From NCBI GenBank assembly GCA_017622925.1, contig JAGAQC010000069.1, forward strand, positions 1 through 32,667: DNA of 32,667 nucleotides. Direction: 5' to 3'. The DNA is from Ruminococcus sp. GTDB lineage: Bacteria; Bacillota; Clostridia; Oscillospirales; Ruminococcaceae. Shown here one piece after another: positions 19,001 through 27,100 of this stretch (position 1 is its first letter; every line of letters begins with the position of its first letter). The position numbers and the translations under genes were made by a program. The notes under the pieces were generated by a model that worked only from the letters and a program-made list of their open reading frames with translations, searched no databases and was not told the DNA's origin.

Positions 19001-19296
19001 AGACCCGTCTGTCCTCCGAGCGTGGACAATAAGCTGTCAGGCTTTTCAAGCTTGATAATTCGCTTTACTACGTCAAGTGTCAGCGGTTCAATGTATACCT
19101 TGTCCGCCATAGCCTTATCCGTCATTATCGTAGCAGGGTTGGAGTTTATCAGGACGACCTCAAGTCCCTCCTGCTTCAAGGCACGGCATGCCTGAGTGCC
19201 TGCATAATCGAATTCAGCCGCCTGTCCGATAACTATAGGTCCCGAACCGATTACCAATACTTTTTTTATATCACTTCTCAGCGGCATATCATTCAC
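16096..19296 (-). CDS. carB: Carbamoyl-phosphate synthase large subunit
   Basis: This 1066-residue subunit makes carbamoyl phosphate from bicarbonate, two ATP and ammonia supplied by CarA, feeding pyrimidine and arginine synthesis. The two homologous ATP-grasp halves are plain: [25 protein letters not shown] at 11-35 and [23 protein letters not shown] at about 553-575. GGTGGGIA and the [23 protein letters not shown] / [23 protein letters not shown] pair follow. The C-terminal MGS-like allosteric domain (from about 930) contains [11 protein letters not shown]. The start overlaps carA by 8 nt. Full length. Confidence 0.98.
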   Translation of the reverse strand: [1066 protein letters not shown]

Positions 19297-20407
19297 CTGC
19301 CCTTTCTTTGTTTTCTGCCATTGTTTCTACAAACTCATCGAATAAATAAGAAGTATCATACGGACCGCCGTGAGCTTCGGGGTGAAACTGCACCGTTCGT
19401 GCATTTGAAGCTGTGTAGCGTATTCCCTCGCACGTCTTGTCGTTTGCGTTTATATGTGAAACATGTCCTACGGCAGGGTCGATGCTGTCTCCGATAACGG
19501 CGTAACCGTGATTCTGGCTTGTTACATAAGTAAGACCGCTTTCGAGGTCGATAACGGGCTGATTTGCCCCTCTGTGACCGTATTTCAGCTTCTCGGTCTT
19601 ACCGCCGTTTGCCAAAGCCATAAGCTGATGTCCGAGACAAATGCCGAAGATCGGTATTCCAAGCTTCTGAATCTCCTTGATATTTTTGATAATAGCAGTA
19701 TTTTCAGCAGGGTCTCCCGGTCCGTTGGAAAACATTATCCCGTCAGGCGAAAGAGCCTTTACCTCGTCGGCAGTTGTCCACGCAGGAACTACAATTACCT
19801 CGCAGCCCCTTTTCACAAGCTCCTGCCTGATATTACGTTTGTAGCCGAAATCAAAAAGTACGACACGATACTTGCTTTCATTCGGCGAATAAGTTCTCGG
19901 CTCGGGAGCTGTTACGGACTTTACGGCGTCCTTAACGGAAAAGTCCCGTATCTTCCGCAAAAGCTCGTCCTTGTCCGCATAAACGTCCTCCGTTGTTATG
20001 ATACCGTTCATTACGCCTGCTTCGCGGATAGTTCTTGTCAGGCGTCGAGTGTCGATATTGCAGATACCTATTATATTATTCTTCACAAGAAAATCGTTGA
20101 TATTGCCCACGGAACGGAAATTTGACGGAGCTGTACACCACTCGCGTACAATATAACCGCTTACATACGACTGAGCCGACTCATTATCTTCACTGTTCAC
20201 GCCGTAATTTCCGATAAGCGGAAAGGTCTGAGTGACGATCTGACCGTAATAACTCGGGTCGGTAAGCGTCTCCTGATAGCCTGTAAGACCTGTTGTAAAA
20301 ACTACCTCTCCTATGACAGAGCCTTCTTTACCGAAGCTTCTGCCCTCAAAGACCTGCCCGTCCGCAAGCATAAGATATGCTTTTTTCGATTGATCAAATA
20401 TAGACAT
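19289..20407 (-). CDS. carA: Carbamoyl-phosphate synthase small (glutaminase) subunit
   Basis: This 372-residue class I glutamine amidotransferase hydrolyses glutamine and passes ammonia to CarB. The N-terminal domain has GSVIGEVVFTTGLTGYQETLTDPSY (about 29-53). The amidotransferase domain has the nucleophile in GICLGHQLMAL (about 254-264) and the His-Glu pair in VQFHPEAHGGPYDT (about 339-352). Length is typical. It is coupled to carB by an 8-nt overlap and lies 76 nt after pyrF. Confidence 0.97.
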   Translation of the reverse strand: MSIFDQSKKAYLMLADGQVFEGRSFGKEGSVIGEVVFTTGLTGYQETLTDPSYYGQIVTQTFPLIGNYGVNSEDNESAQSYVSGYIVREWCTAPSNFRSVGNINDFLVKNNIIGICNIDTRRLTRTIREAGVMNGIITTEDVYADKDELLRKIRDFSVKDAVKSVTAPEPRTYSPNESKYRVVLFDFGYKRNIRQELVKRGCEVIVVPAWTTADEVKALSPDGIMFSNGPGDPAENTAIIKNIKEIQKLGIPIFGICLGHQLMALANGGKTEKLKYGHRGANQPVIDLESGLTYVTSQNHGYAVIGDSIDPAVGHVSHINANDKTCEGIRYTASNARTVQFHPEAHGGPYDTSYLFDEFVETMAENKERAGE

Positions 20408-20445
20408 TTCTGATTGATCCTTTCAACAAAATTGAAGCTTTATAA

Positions 20446-20471
20446 GTGCGGCTGCGCCATTGAAGCCGCAC
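20446..20471 (-). other. Intercistronic stem-loop, pyrF-carA
   Basis: GTGCGGCT / AGCCGCAC forms a perfect 8-bp GC-rich stem with a 10-nt loop in the 76-nt gap. No run of T follows, so it is more likely an RNA-stability or processing hairpin than a terminator. Confidence 0.5.
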
Positions 20472-20483
20472 CTTTTAACTATA

Positions 20484-21407
20484 TTAAAGATTTATGTACC
20501 GAGTGATGTCGTCCCTCATGCGGATAACTTCACGGCGAGCAGCCTTTGCATAGTCACGCTCATCACAGCCTTCCTTTTTGTATGCGCACATTACTGCGCG
20601 GCTGGAGTTTACAATAGCTCCGAGTCCCGACTCGTCAAAGCCGCCCTTTAAGCCCTCAGCTCCGCCTCCCTGCGCGCCGTAGCCGGGTACGAGAAACATG
20701 GTGTGGGGAAGTCTCTTTCTCAGTTCTGAAAGCATTTCTGGATATGTAGCTCCCACGACAGCTCCAACTGCGGAATATCCGTACTTTCCTATCGTATCCG
20801 CTCCCCACTTTTCACAAAGGTCGCCCATTTTTGCATAGATCGGCGTTCCGTCCTCAAGCTTGAGATCCTGCAATTCGCCGCTTGACGGATTCGAGGTCTT
20901 GACAAGAACGTAAATTCCCTTATCCATTTCCTTGCATACCTTTAAAAGGGGCGCAATACCGTCTGTTCCGAGATAACCGTTTACCGTAAGCGCGTCAGCT
21001 CCGAAAGCTTCGGAAACGTTTTCACCTACCGCCGTACAGCCGAGGTGCGCATTAGTGTATGCTTCCATAGTTGCGCCGATGTCGTTGCGCTTTCCGTCCG
21101 TTATAACGAACATTCCGTTGAGTTTTGCATAGCGTATCGTTTTTTCCAAAGCCCTGATGCCATAGTGACCGTACATCTCGTAATAAGCCGCCTGCGGCTT
21201 GATCGCAGGGACAATATCGTGAATTTCATCAATGATCGACTGATTGAAGTCGTAAATCGCTTTTGCCGCAGCTTTAAGCGTAAGTCCGTCCTTTTCAAGG
21301 TAACGCCGCTGAATGTACGTCGGAACGTACTCCAGCTTCGGGTCAAGACCTACCACCGTAGGATTTTTAAGCTCAATGATCTTTTCAATAAGTCTGTCGA
21401 ATGACAT
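20484..21407 (-). CDS. pyrF: Orotidine 5'-phosphate decarboxylase, type 2
   Basis: This 307-residue enzyme converts OMP to UMP, the last step of de novo UMP synthesis. The active-site segment is VITDGKRNDIGATMEAY (about 96-112), with the phosphate-binding loop LVPGYGAQGG near 240. The length and the KRNDIG motif place it in the long type 2 group rather than the short type 1. The start at MSFDRLIEKI is preceded by GGAGGAAAG. It follows pyrC by 18 nt. Confidence 0.95.
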   Translation of the reverse strand: MSFDRLIEKIIELKNPTVVGLDPKLEYVPTYIQRRYLEKDGLTLKAAAKAIYDFNQSIIDEIHDIVPAIKPQAAYYEMYGHYGIRALEKTIRYAKLNGMFVITDGKRNDIGATMEAYTNAHLGCTAVGENVSEAFGADALTVNGYLGTDGIAPLLKVCKEMDKGIYVLVKTSNPSSGELQDLKLEDGTPIYAKMGDLCEKWGADTIGKYGYSAVGAVVGATYPEMLSELRKRLPHTMFLVPGYGAQGGGAEGLKGGFDESGLGAIVNSSRAVMCAYKKEGCDERDYAKAARREVIRMRDDITRYINL

Positions 21408-21425
21408 TTTCTTTCCTCCATTCTA

Positions 21426-22697
21426 TTAATTCCTATCATCATAGCGTATGATGCCTTTTGATATTGTTACCAACGGTTTGCCTGTAAGGGTCATGCCCTT
21501 GAATACCGTATTATGGGATTTTGAATGCAGCTTATCGGGTTCGACCGTCCACACTCTGTTCAGGTCGGCTATCATAAGGTCGGCTGTTTTTCCGGGCTGA
21601 ATTGCGGGAATTTCAAGTCCCAAAATTCTCCTCGGATTTACGCACATAAGCTGAACAAGCATTTTAAGCGTTATTTCGCCCGTATGGTACAGTGCTGTCA
21701 AAGCCGCCGCAAATGACGTTTCAAGACCAACTACGCCGTTCGGAGCTGTTTCAAAATTCTTTTTTTCTTCCGAGGTGTGAGGGGCGTGGTCGGTAATAAT
21801 GCAGTCGATAGTACCGTCCTTGATGCCCTCGATTATCGCTTTCACGTCCTCTGACGTCCTCAAAGGAGGATTCATTCGGTAATCGGCGTCACGCTTTTCG
21901 AGAAGCTTATCGGTCAGCATGAAATAATGCGGAGCGGTTTCGCACGTGACCTTAACTCCCTTTGATTTGGCAAAGCGTATCATTTCAACGCTGCCCTTTG
22001 TTGAAACGTGGCAGATATGTATTCTTGCGTCAACGGAATGGGCTAAAATCATTTCCCGAGCGGTAATATAGTCCTCCGAAGCCCTGTCCATGCCCTTTAC
22101 GCCGAGCTTTTCGGAAATCTCGCTCTTATTCATAATACCGCCGTTTATTATGCTCAGATCCTCACAGTGCGACGCCACAAGAAGTCCGTTTTCCTTTGAA
22201 AGCTCCAACGCCTTTCGCATCATTTCCGCATTCTCAACAGGTCTGCCGTCGTCTGAAATGCAGATACAACCTGCTTCTTTCAACGCATTATAATCACATA
22301 AGCCGCTGCCGTTCATTCCGCTCGTAATGCAGCCCACAGGATAAACGTCAACTCCCGTATCATGTGATTTTTCAATTATATAGCGTATAATTTCAGGATC
22401 GTCGCAGGGCGGCTTCGTATTCGGCATTGCAAGAACGCCCGTAACTCCTCCGGCAAGAGCGGCGCTACAGCCTGTAAGCACATCTTCCTTATGTGTAAAA
22501 CCCGGGTCACGGAAATGAACGTGCATATCGAACAGAGAGGGCATGAGAACAAGATCTGTTCCGTCAATGACTTCGTCCGCGCCAAGACGGATATTCTGTC
22601 CTACCTCCGCAATTTTGCCGTCGCTGATAAAAACGTCTGTATATACATCGTTTTTCGCATCGACGGCACGAATATTTTTTATTAATATTGTTGACAT
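21426..22697 (-). CDS. pyrC: Dihydroorotase
   Basis: This zinc amidohydrolase of about 423 residues closes carbamoyl-aspartate to dihydroorotate. Metal and active-site motifs are DMHVHFRDPGFTHKED (about 57-72), VASHCEDLSIINGG (about 172-185), HICHVSTKGS and IITDHAPHTSEEK (about 295-307). The long form with these motifs is the class I, Gram-positive type. ATG 22697 is preferred over 22709 because TGGAGC lies 6 nt before it. It is the first gene of the pyr operon behind an attenuator. No pyrB follows, unlike many operons. Confidence 0.95.
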   Translation of the reverse strand: MSTILIKNIRAVDAKNDVYTDVFISDGKIAEVGQNIRLGADEVIDGTDLVLMPSLFDMHVHFRDPGFTHKEDVLTGCSAALAGGVTGVLAMPNTKPPCDDPEIIRYIIEKSHDTGVDVYPVGCITSGMNGSGLCDYNALKEAGCICISDDGRPVENAEMMRKALELSKENGLLVASHCEDLSIINGGIMNKSEISEKLGVKGMDRASEDYITAREMILAHSVDARIHICHVSTKGSVEMIRFAKSKGVKVTCETAPHYFMLTDKLLEKRDADYRMNPPLRTSEDVKAIIEGIKDGTIDCIITDHAPHTSEEKKNFETAPNGVVGLETSFAAALTALYHTGEITLKMLVQLMCVNPRRILGLEIPAIQPGKTADLMIADLNRVWTVEPDKLHSKSHNTVFKGMTLTGKPLVTISKGIIRYDDRN

Positions 22698-22709
22698 ATA
22701 ATGCTCCAT

Positions 22710-22815
22710 TTCAGTCGATCAGGTCTTTATACGAAAAAATAGCCCGTCTGAGGTTTCAGACAGGCATATTATCCGTAACTTGCAAACCTCGAACTGATCA
22801 ACAGGGGTTTTTTAT
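22710..22815 (-). promoter_or_regulatory. Transcription attenuator leader of the pyr operon
   Basis: In transcript order: GTTGATCAG (22802-22794), GAGGTTT (22790-22784), the terminator stem GCCTGTCTGA/TCAGACGGGC (22765-22742) with T-run, then CTGATCGAC (22722-22714) shortly before the SD. GAGGTTT is exactly complementary to AAACCTC (22756-22750) inside the terminator, so it can act as antiterminator. The outer 9-nt arms can also pair and enclose the whole leader. The arrangement fits pyrimidine-responsive attenuation, as with PyrR. The loop is not a clear PyrR box, so the effector is unknown. Confidence 0.7.
22734..22765 (-). terminator. Leader terminator upstream of pyrC
   Basis: GCCTGTCTGA-AACC-TCAGACGGGC is a 10-bp stem with one G-T wobble and a 4-nt loop, followed by TATTTTTT. 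Its place 40 nt before the pyrC start marks it as an attenuator rather than an end-of-operon terminator. Confidence 0.85.
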
Positions 22816-22844
22816 ATTATACCACATTGTAATCAAATTGTAAA
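22816..22844 (-). promoter_or_regulatory. Promoter of the pyr operon
   Basis: TTTACA (22839-22844) and TATAAT (22816-22821) on the minus strand have a 17-bp spacer, giving a leader of about 110 nt before pyrC. Confidence 0.8.
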
Positions 22845-22861
22845 GGGTTTTTTTCAAATTT

Positions 22862-23080
22862 TTATCGGCGTGATTTTCTTTTGGATTTTTTATTCTTCTT
22901 TTTGCCCGTTTTAAGCCTCAGCAATGTTACTCCGACCACCGCTGCCGCGCTTAACGCAAGTTCGGCAAGCTCCTGCTTCTGAGATTTTTGCGGCTTGTCC
23001 GCAGAAACTATATCCTTGAGCTTGCTCTTTTCCACGCCGAAGCCGTATGAAAATTTTTCGGTCTCTTTACTGTATTCCAT
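22862..23080 (-). CDS. Small basic protein coupled to trmB
   Basis: I do not recognise this 72-residue protein. The first half is polar and charged. A hydrophobic stretch, LALSAAAVVGVTLL (about 41-54), follows, and the tail KTGKKKNKKSKRKSRR is almost wholly Lys/Arg. It could be a membrane-tethered or RNA-binding protein. The start is one base after the trmB stop (TGA A ATG), with GGGGGGA as SD inside trmB, so it is very probably translated. It ends just before the pyr promoter region. Confidence 0.7.
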   Translation of the reverse strand: MEYSKETEKFSYGFGVEKSKLKDIVSADKPQKSQKQELAELALSAAAVVGVTLLRLKTGKKKNKKSKRKSRR

Positions 23081-23081
23081 T

Positions 23082-23747
23082 TCATCGTCCCCCCTTCTCA
23101 GGCTCTGCTATGAGAAATTTAATTTTTTTGCCCTCGTCCGTAAACATTTTTTCATGCTCAGTAACAAAATTTTCTATGCCGCTTTCGCTGTGCAGATCGT
23201 ATGTACTGAATTTGATTTTGTATCCTGCCTCGGCAAAATACTCAAACGATTCTTCAAACAGCTCGTCGTCGTCCGTTTTGAACCACAGCTCCCCTTTCAG
23301 AAACTTTTTATAGTTCATCAACTGTCTCGTATGTGTAAGACGGCGTTTTTTGTGCTTCTTTTTCGGCCACGGATTGCAGAAATTTATGTATATCCTGTCC
23401 GCGCGGTCATTTTCGTCCCATGCAAGCTCCAGCCGCTCGATATTCTGAATGGCGATCCTGACGTTTTCGGGAGTCCGCCCTGCCTCACTATAAGCCGCTT
23501 CAAGCTTTCTTTTGGCAAGAACAAGCATTTCGTTCTTTATATCCATTGCTATGAAATTTATCTCGGGATGCGCAGGAGCTGCCTGCGATATGAATCCGCC
23601 CTTTCCACAGCCCAATTCCACGTAAAGTGGACGTTTCGGATCATCAAAAAGCTCAGTCCATTTTCCCTTTCTCTCGCTCGGATCAGGTATATAAAACGGA
23701 CAAGCCTCCAATTCGGGCTTTGCCCACGGTTTATGTCTGATACGCAT
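23082..23747 (-). CDS. trmB: tRNA (guanine-N7-)-methyltransferase
   Basis: This SAM-dependent methyltransferase of about 221 residues makes m7G46 in tRNA. The SAM loop is VELGCGKGGFI (about 43-53), followed by AMDIKNEMLVLAKRKL and the signature INFCNPWPKKKHKKRRL (about 120-136) with the substrate-binding PWPKKKHKKRR. The C-terminal DDDELFEESFEYF pattern fits. ATG 23747 is chosen over 23765 because AAGGAG lies 7 nt before it and MRIRHKPWAKPEL is the usual family N-terminus. It forms an operon with the 72-aa gene. Confidence 0.94.
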   Translation of the reverse strand: MRIRHKPWAKPELEACPFYIPDPSERKGKWTELFDDPKRPLYVELGCGKGGFISQAAPAHPEINFIAMDIKNEMLVLAKRKLEAAYSEAGRTPENVRIAIQNIERLELAWDENDRADRIYINFCNPWPKKKHKKRRLTHTRQLMNYKKFLKGELWFKTDDDELFEESFEYFAEAGYKIKFSTYDLHSESGIENFVTEHEKMFTDEGKKIKFLIAEPEKGGR

Positions 23748-23781
23748 AAAAATCTCCTTTACCATATCTTTGGATATTTTT

Positions 23782-23810
23782 ATTATAGCATAAAATTTTC
23801 AAAATTGCAA
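23782..23810 (-). promoter_or_regulatory. Promoter of trmB, inside a shared repeat
   Basis: TTGCAA (23805-23810) and TATAAT (23782-23787) on the minus strand have a 17-bp spacer. The -35 block is identical to that of the rnz promoter. Confidence 0.75.
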
Positions 23811-23917
23811 CAGACGCGGAAATAAATTTCGATAAATATTTTTTTAACGCGACACAGGGTGCAGCGACACGCTGCTTATAGCATAAAAATTTCAAAATTG
23901 CAACAGTCGCGGAAAGA
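23784..23917 (-). repeat. Hairpin-plus-promoter repeat, copy B with partial tandem copy
   Basis: A full unit (23784-23880) carries the hairpin GCAGCG-TGT-CGCTGC, CACCC, an AT-rich stretch and the trmB -35 block. Immediately upstream, 23877-23917 repeats the promoter half: CGCGACTGTTGCAATTTTGAAA, with the -10 changed to TATAAG. The two promoter halves match at nearly every position over about 37 bp. This is a head-to-tail duplication of part of the unit found at rnz. Confidence 0.65.
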
Positions 23918-23922
23918 TTTTT

Positions 23923-24004
23923 GGTAACCTCTAAAAACTCTTTTGAAAAAATCAGCTATGCACGGCATATGCTGTGTTTATCAAACAGGTTTTTAGAAGT
24001 CGCC
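23923..24004. repeat. Short palindromic element, MITE-like
   Basis: The ends GGTAACCTCTAAAAAC (23923-23938) and GTTTTTAGAAGTCGCC (23989-24004) are inverted copies with four mismatches. The middle holds a near-palindrome, CAGCTATGCACGGCATATGCTG-like, around 23954-23974. No ORF lies inside. The 82-bp size with terminal inverted repeats suits a MITE remnant; no second copy is visible here. Confidence 0.5.
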
Positions 24005-24006
24005 TA

Positions 24007-24036
24007 CAAAAAAACCGCACTCGGTTGTCCGAGTGC
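24007..24036 (-). terminator. Intrinsic terminator of the PL11-CE12 gene
   Basis: GCACTCGG-ACAA-CCGAGTGC (minus) is a perfect 8-bp stem followed by GGTTTTTTT. It lies about 130 nt past the stop codon at 24163; the space between holds no ORF. Confidence 0.85.
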
Positions 24037-24162
24037 AGCTTTTCTGATTTTCCCCTCAATTATTTGGAATATAAAACTGATTTTCAAACACCCTACAGAC
24101 GATCTTGTCTACAGTTTGATTAAAAATTAGCTTAAATGATCTCCGAATGTGCAGATGGAGTA

Positions 24163-27100
24163 TCATTTATTGATGTTGACAAGCTCCTGTCTCATCAGGC
24201 ATAGATCAAACGCATCGAGTTTGCCGTCATTGCAAAGATCGGCTGCTTTCCAATCAGCAAGGTTTGTATTCGGAACACCCAGCAGCCACTTCTGAACCAG
24301 TACCAAATCTGCCATATCAAAATTACCGTCGCCATTTACGTCGCATTTCTTTGTGTTTCCATTTATCGGTTCAAAATACCATTTCTGATTAACGCCGTCA
24401 TTGAATGTCCATTCCTGTACATTCGCACCGTCTTCTTTTGACCTTGATGTTACTTCAATACATGAATTATCATTTGAAACTTTCGTGCGAATACTGTATG
24501 AGCCGTCGTTGTTCTTTACCATTTTGAACTGCTGATTGTCGCCCTTATTAAATGTATAAAGCTCAATATTCGTACCGTCGTCAGCTTTCTTGGCATTTAC
24601 GTCGAGCGCATAGGATTTGCCGTCCCCAAGCTGTGAAACGAGGTAGAAGTAACCGTTTCCTGCTGAGACTGCTTTGAACTGTGTTTCGGTTCCGCCTGCT
24701 GAACTCGTCTGCTGAGCATTTGAACCGTTTGCCGCTGTTCCACCGGCTATTGAAAGGTACATACCGCTGTTCACGTTTTTGATAGTATAAACTGTTCCGT
24801 CTGTAATATCAGATGCAGGCTCAACAGGAGTGATGGGCGTGGGAGGATTTGTTGGAGTAGGCGGATTTGTGGGCTGTGTGCCTATGCCGGAGTCAATCTG
24901 TTTTGCAAAAAGTTCAGCAAGTACCATTGCACCCTGTCTGTTGGGGTGAACGTTATCAATATACAGTGCGTCAGCCTTTGATGCGCCAATGGATACGCAA
25001 TAATCTTGGAAGAGATTGAACAGATCCACTACCTTACAATTCTGCTCTTTTGCGATCTGGTCAAGCTCTGCCGCAAAATAACGGCTATTAAGCAGAGGAT
25101 TTTTAGTATAGTCGCCCTTTCGTCCTTGCTGCTTAACAAGGATAACGTCCATGCCCTTTGCCTTAGCACGCTTAACCATGTCAGTAACGACCTTCTTATA
25201 TTCAGCACCATCGTAATACTTTGAATCGTTGATACCGATAGAAATTACATATACATCGCCTTTCTTGCCGTACTTTTCGATAGCATCGAACTGTCCGGCA
25301 TCTACAAATCCCTTTGCATACTGTCCGCTTGCAGCCATGTTGCGTATGTTCCAGCCCTTATCAACATAATTGCCGAGAACCTGACCCCAGCCTGCCTGTG
25401 TACTTGTGCCAAGAGGATAGTAGTTACATACGGTAGAATCGCCGCATAACCAGATAGTTGGCGGAAGTACAGCTTCATCGGATACCTTATTGATCTCAAC
25501 AGCGCTGATAGAGTAAGCATATCCTGTTTTTCCGGCTGCTGCGCGGATATTAAGCTGACCGTCAGTGATCGGGATAAGTATTTCATCAACTGCATTGTTT
25601 CCTGTCATGTTGACTATCTGGAGCATATTTTCCATGTAAACGCTTGTACGCTGTGTATTGCCGAGAGTTACTTTAACCTTATACAGACCGTTCGGAAGAT
25701 CGACATTGAATGTGTCATTTCCTGTGAACTGAACAGCATCGCTCAATTCATTCCTGCCGGCAGCGTTTACGTTCTTAACATTGTTTCCTGAGAATCCGTA
25801 TCCTTTGTTTTTGTCATATTTATTGTCAGCGCTCACGCTTGTGAAACCATTCTGAGCATTTGCGCCGAGATCAAATTTCATGTTCACTGATGTGACAGGT
25901 GTTGAAGGATTTGTGGGCTGAGGCGGATCTGTCGGAGTCTGAATCGGATCTGTCGAAGGCTCAACAGGAGGATTGTCTGTATTAGGCTTATTATTCAGCT
26001 TGATCGACGGTCTTGCAGGGAGAGGAGCGTCGCTGCCGAGATAGTAGCTCACATGAGGCGGCTGATTGTATGCGCTCTGCTGACAGCCGTTCTGCATTCT
26101 GTACTGCATATCGTGCATGAGTGTTGTAAGACGAACCTTTGTGCTTGATGTTGTACACCATATTCTCAACTTAGAATTATCATCGGTTCTGAGAATAAGC
26201 TCCTCACGCCAGTCACCAAAGAGATCGGCAGTCATACACGGTACGGATTTTGAACTGTTATTTGAGCCACAGCCATTAGCAGTAAATATTCGGTCAACTT
26301 TATTTGCGCCTGTCATTTTGCTGATTTTATTGCCGTCGAGTATCTCACGCTCAAGGTCGCCGTCCCAGTAAATGAAGAAGTTCTGGGCAGGTCTTGAGCC
26401 GCCTATTTTCTTTCCGGAAGTGTCATAAACGTTGCCGTCAGCAGCTCCCCAAAATTCAGCGCCCTTGTTGCCTGCATAAACGTTATCAGCAGCGCATCTT
26501 CCTGTGTCCTTTGTACCGTTTATATGGAAGATCGTTTTGCCAGTTTTAGCATCAAGACATGATTCACCGTAAGGCTTATCCTCGTGGCAGATCCAAAATT
26601 CAAGACCCTCTCTGTCGGGTATCAAATCACCGAGGTGCATTGCATCGCCGTGCTTTGTACCTGTAGTCCACATAAGCTTACCGTTATCGTCAATTGCAGA
26701 AGCTCCCATGAAGATCTCCTGCTTGCCGTCATTATCGGAATCGGCAACCATGACGTTGTGATTTCCGCAGCCCCAGCCGGGTGTTTTCTTATCAAAGCCT
26801 GTATCATATACCCAGCGTTTTACAAGCTTGCCATTTTTGACATCAACAGCGGAAAGCGTAAGTCTTGTATAATATCCTCTGCCGTAAACTGCGGTTGGGT
26901 GTACGCCGTCAAGATATGCAATAGCACTGTTGAAACGGTCAACACGGTTTCCGTAGTTGTCGCCCCAAGTATTCTTGGCAGCCGCACTTGTAGCGTCGCC
27001 TCTCGGCACGGGGAAATCAATAGTATCCAAAGCTTTACCTGTTGCACCCTCAAACAGTGTGAGAAATTCAGGACCGTCAAGAATACGTCCGTCGGCGTTT

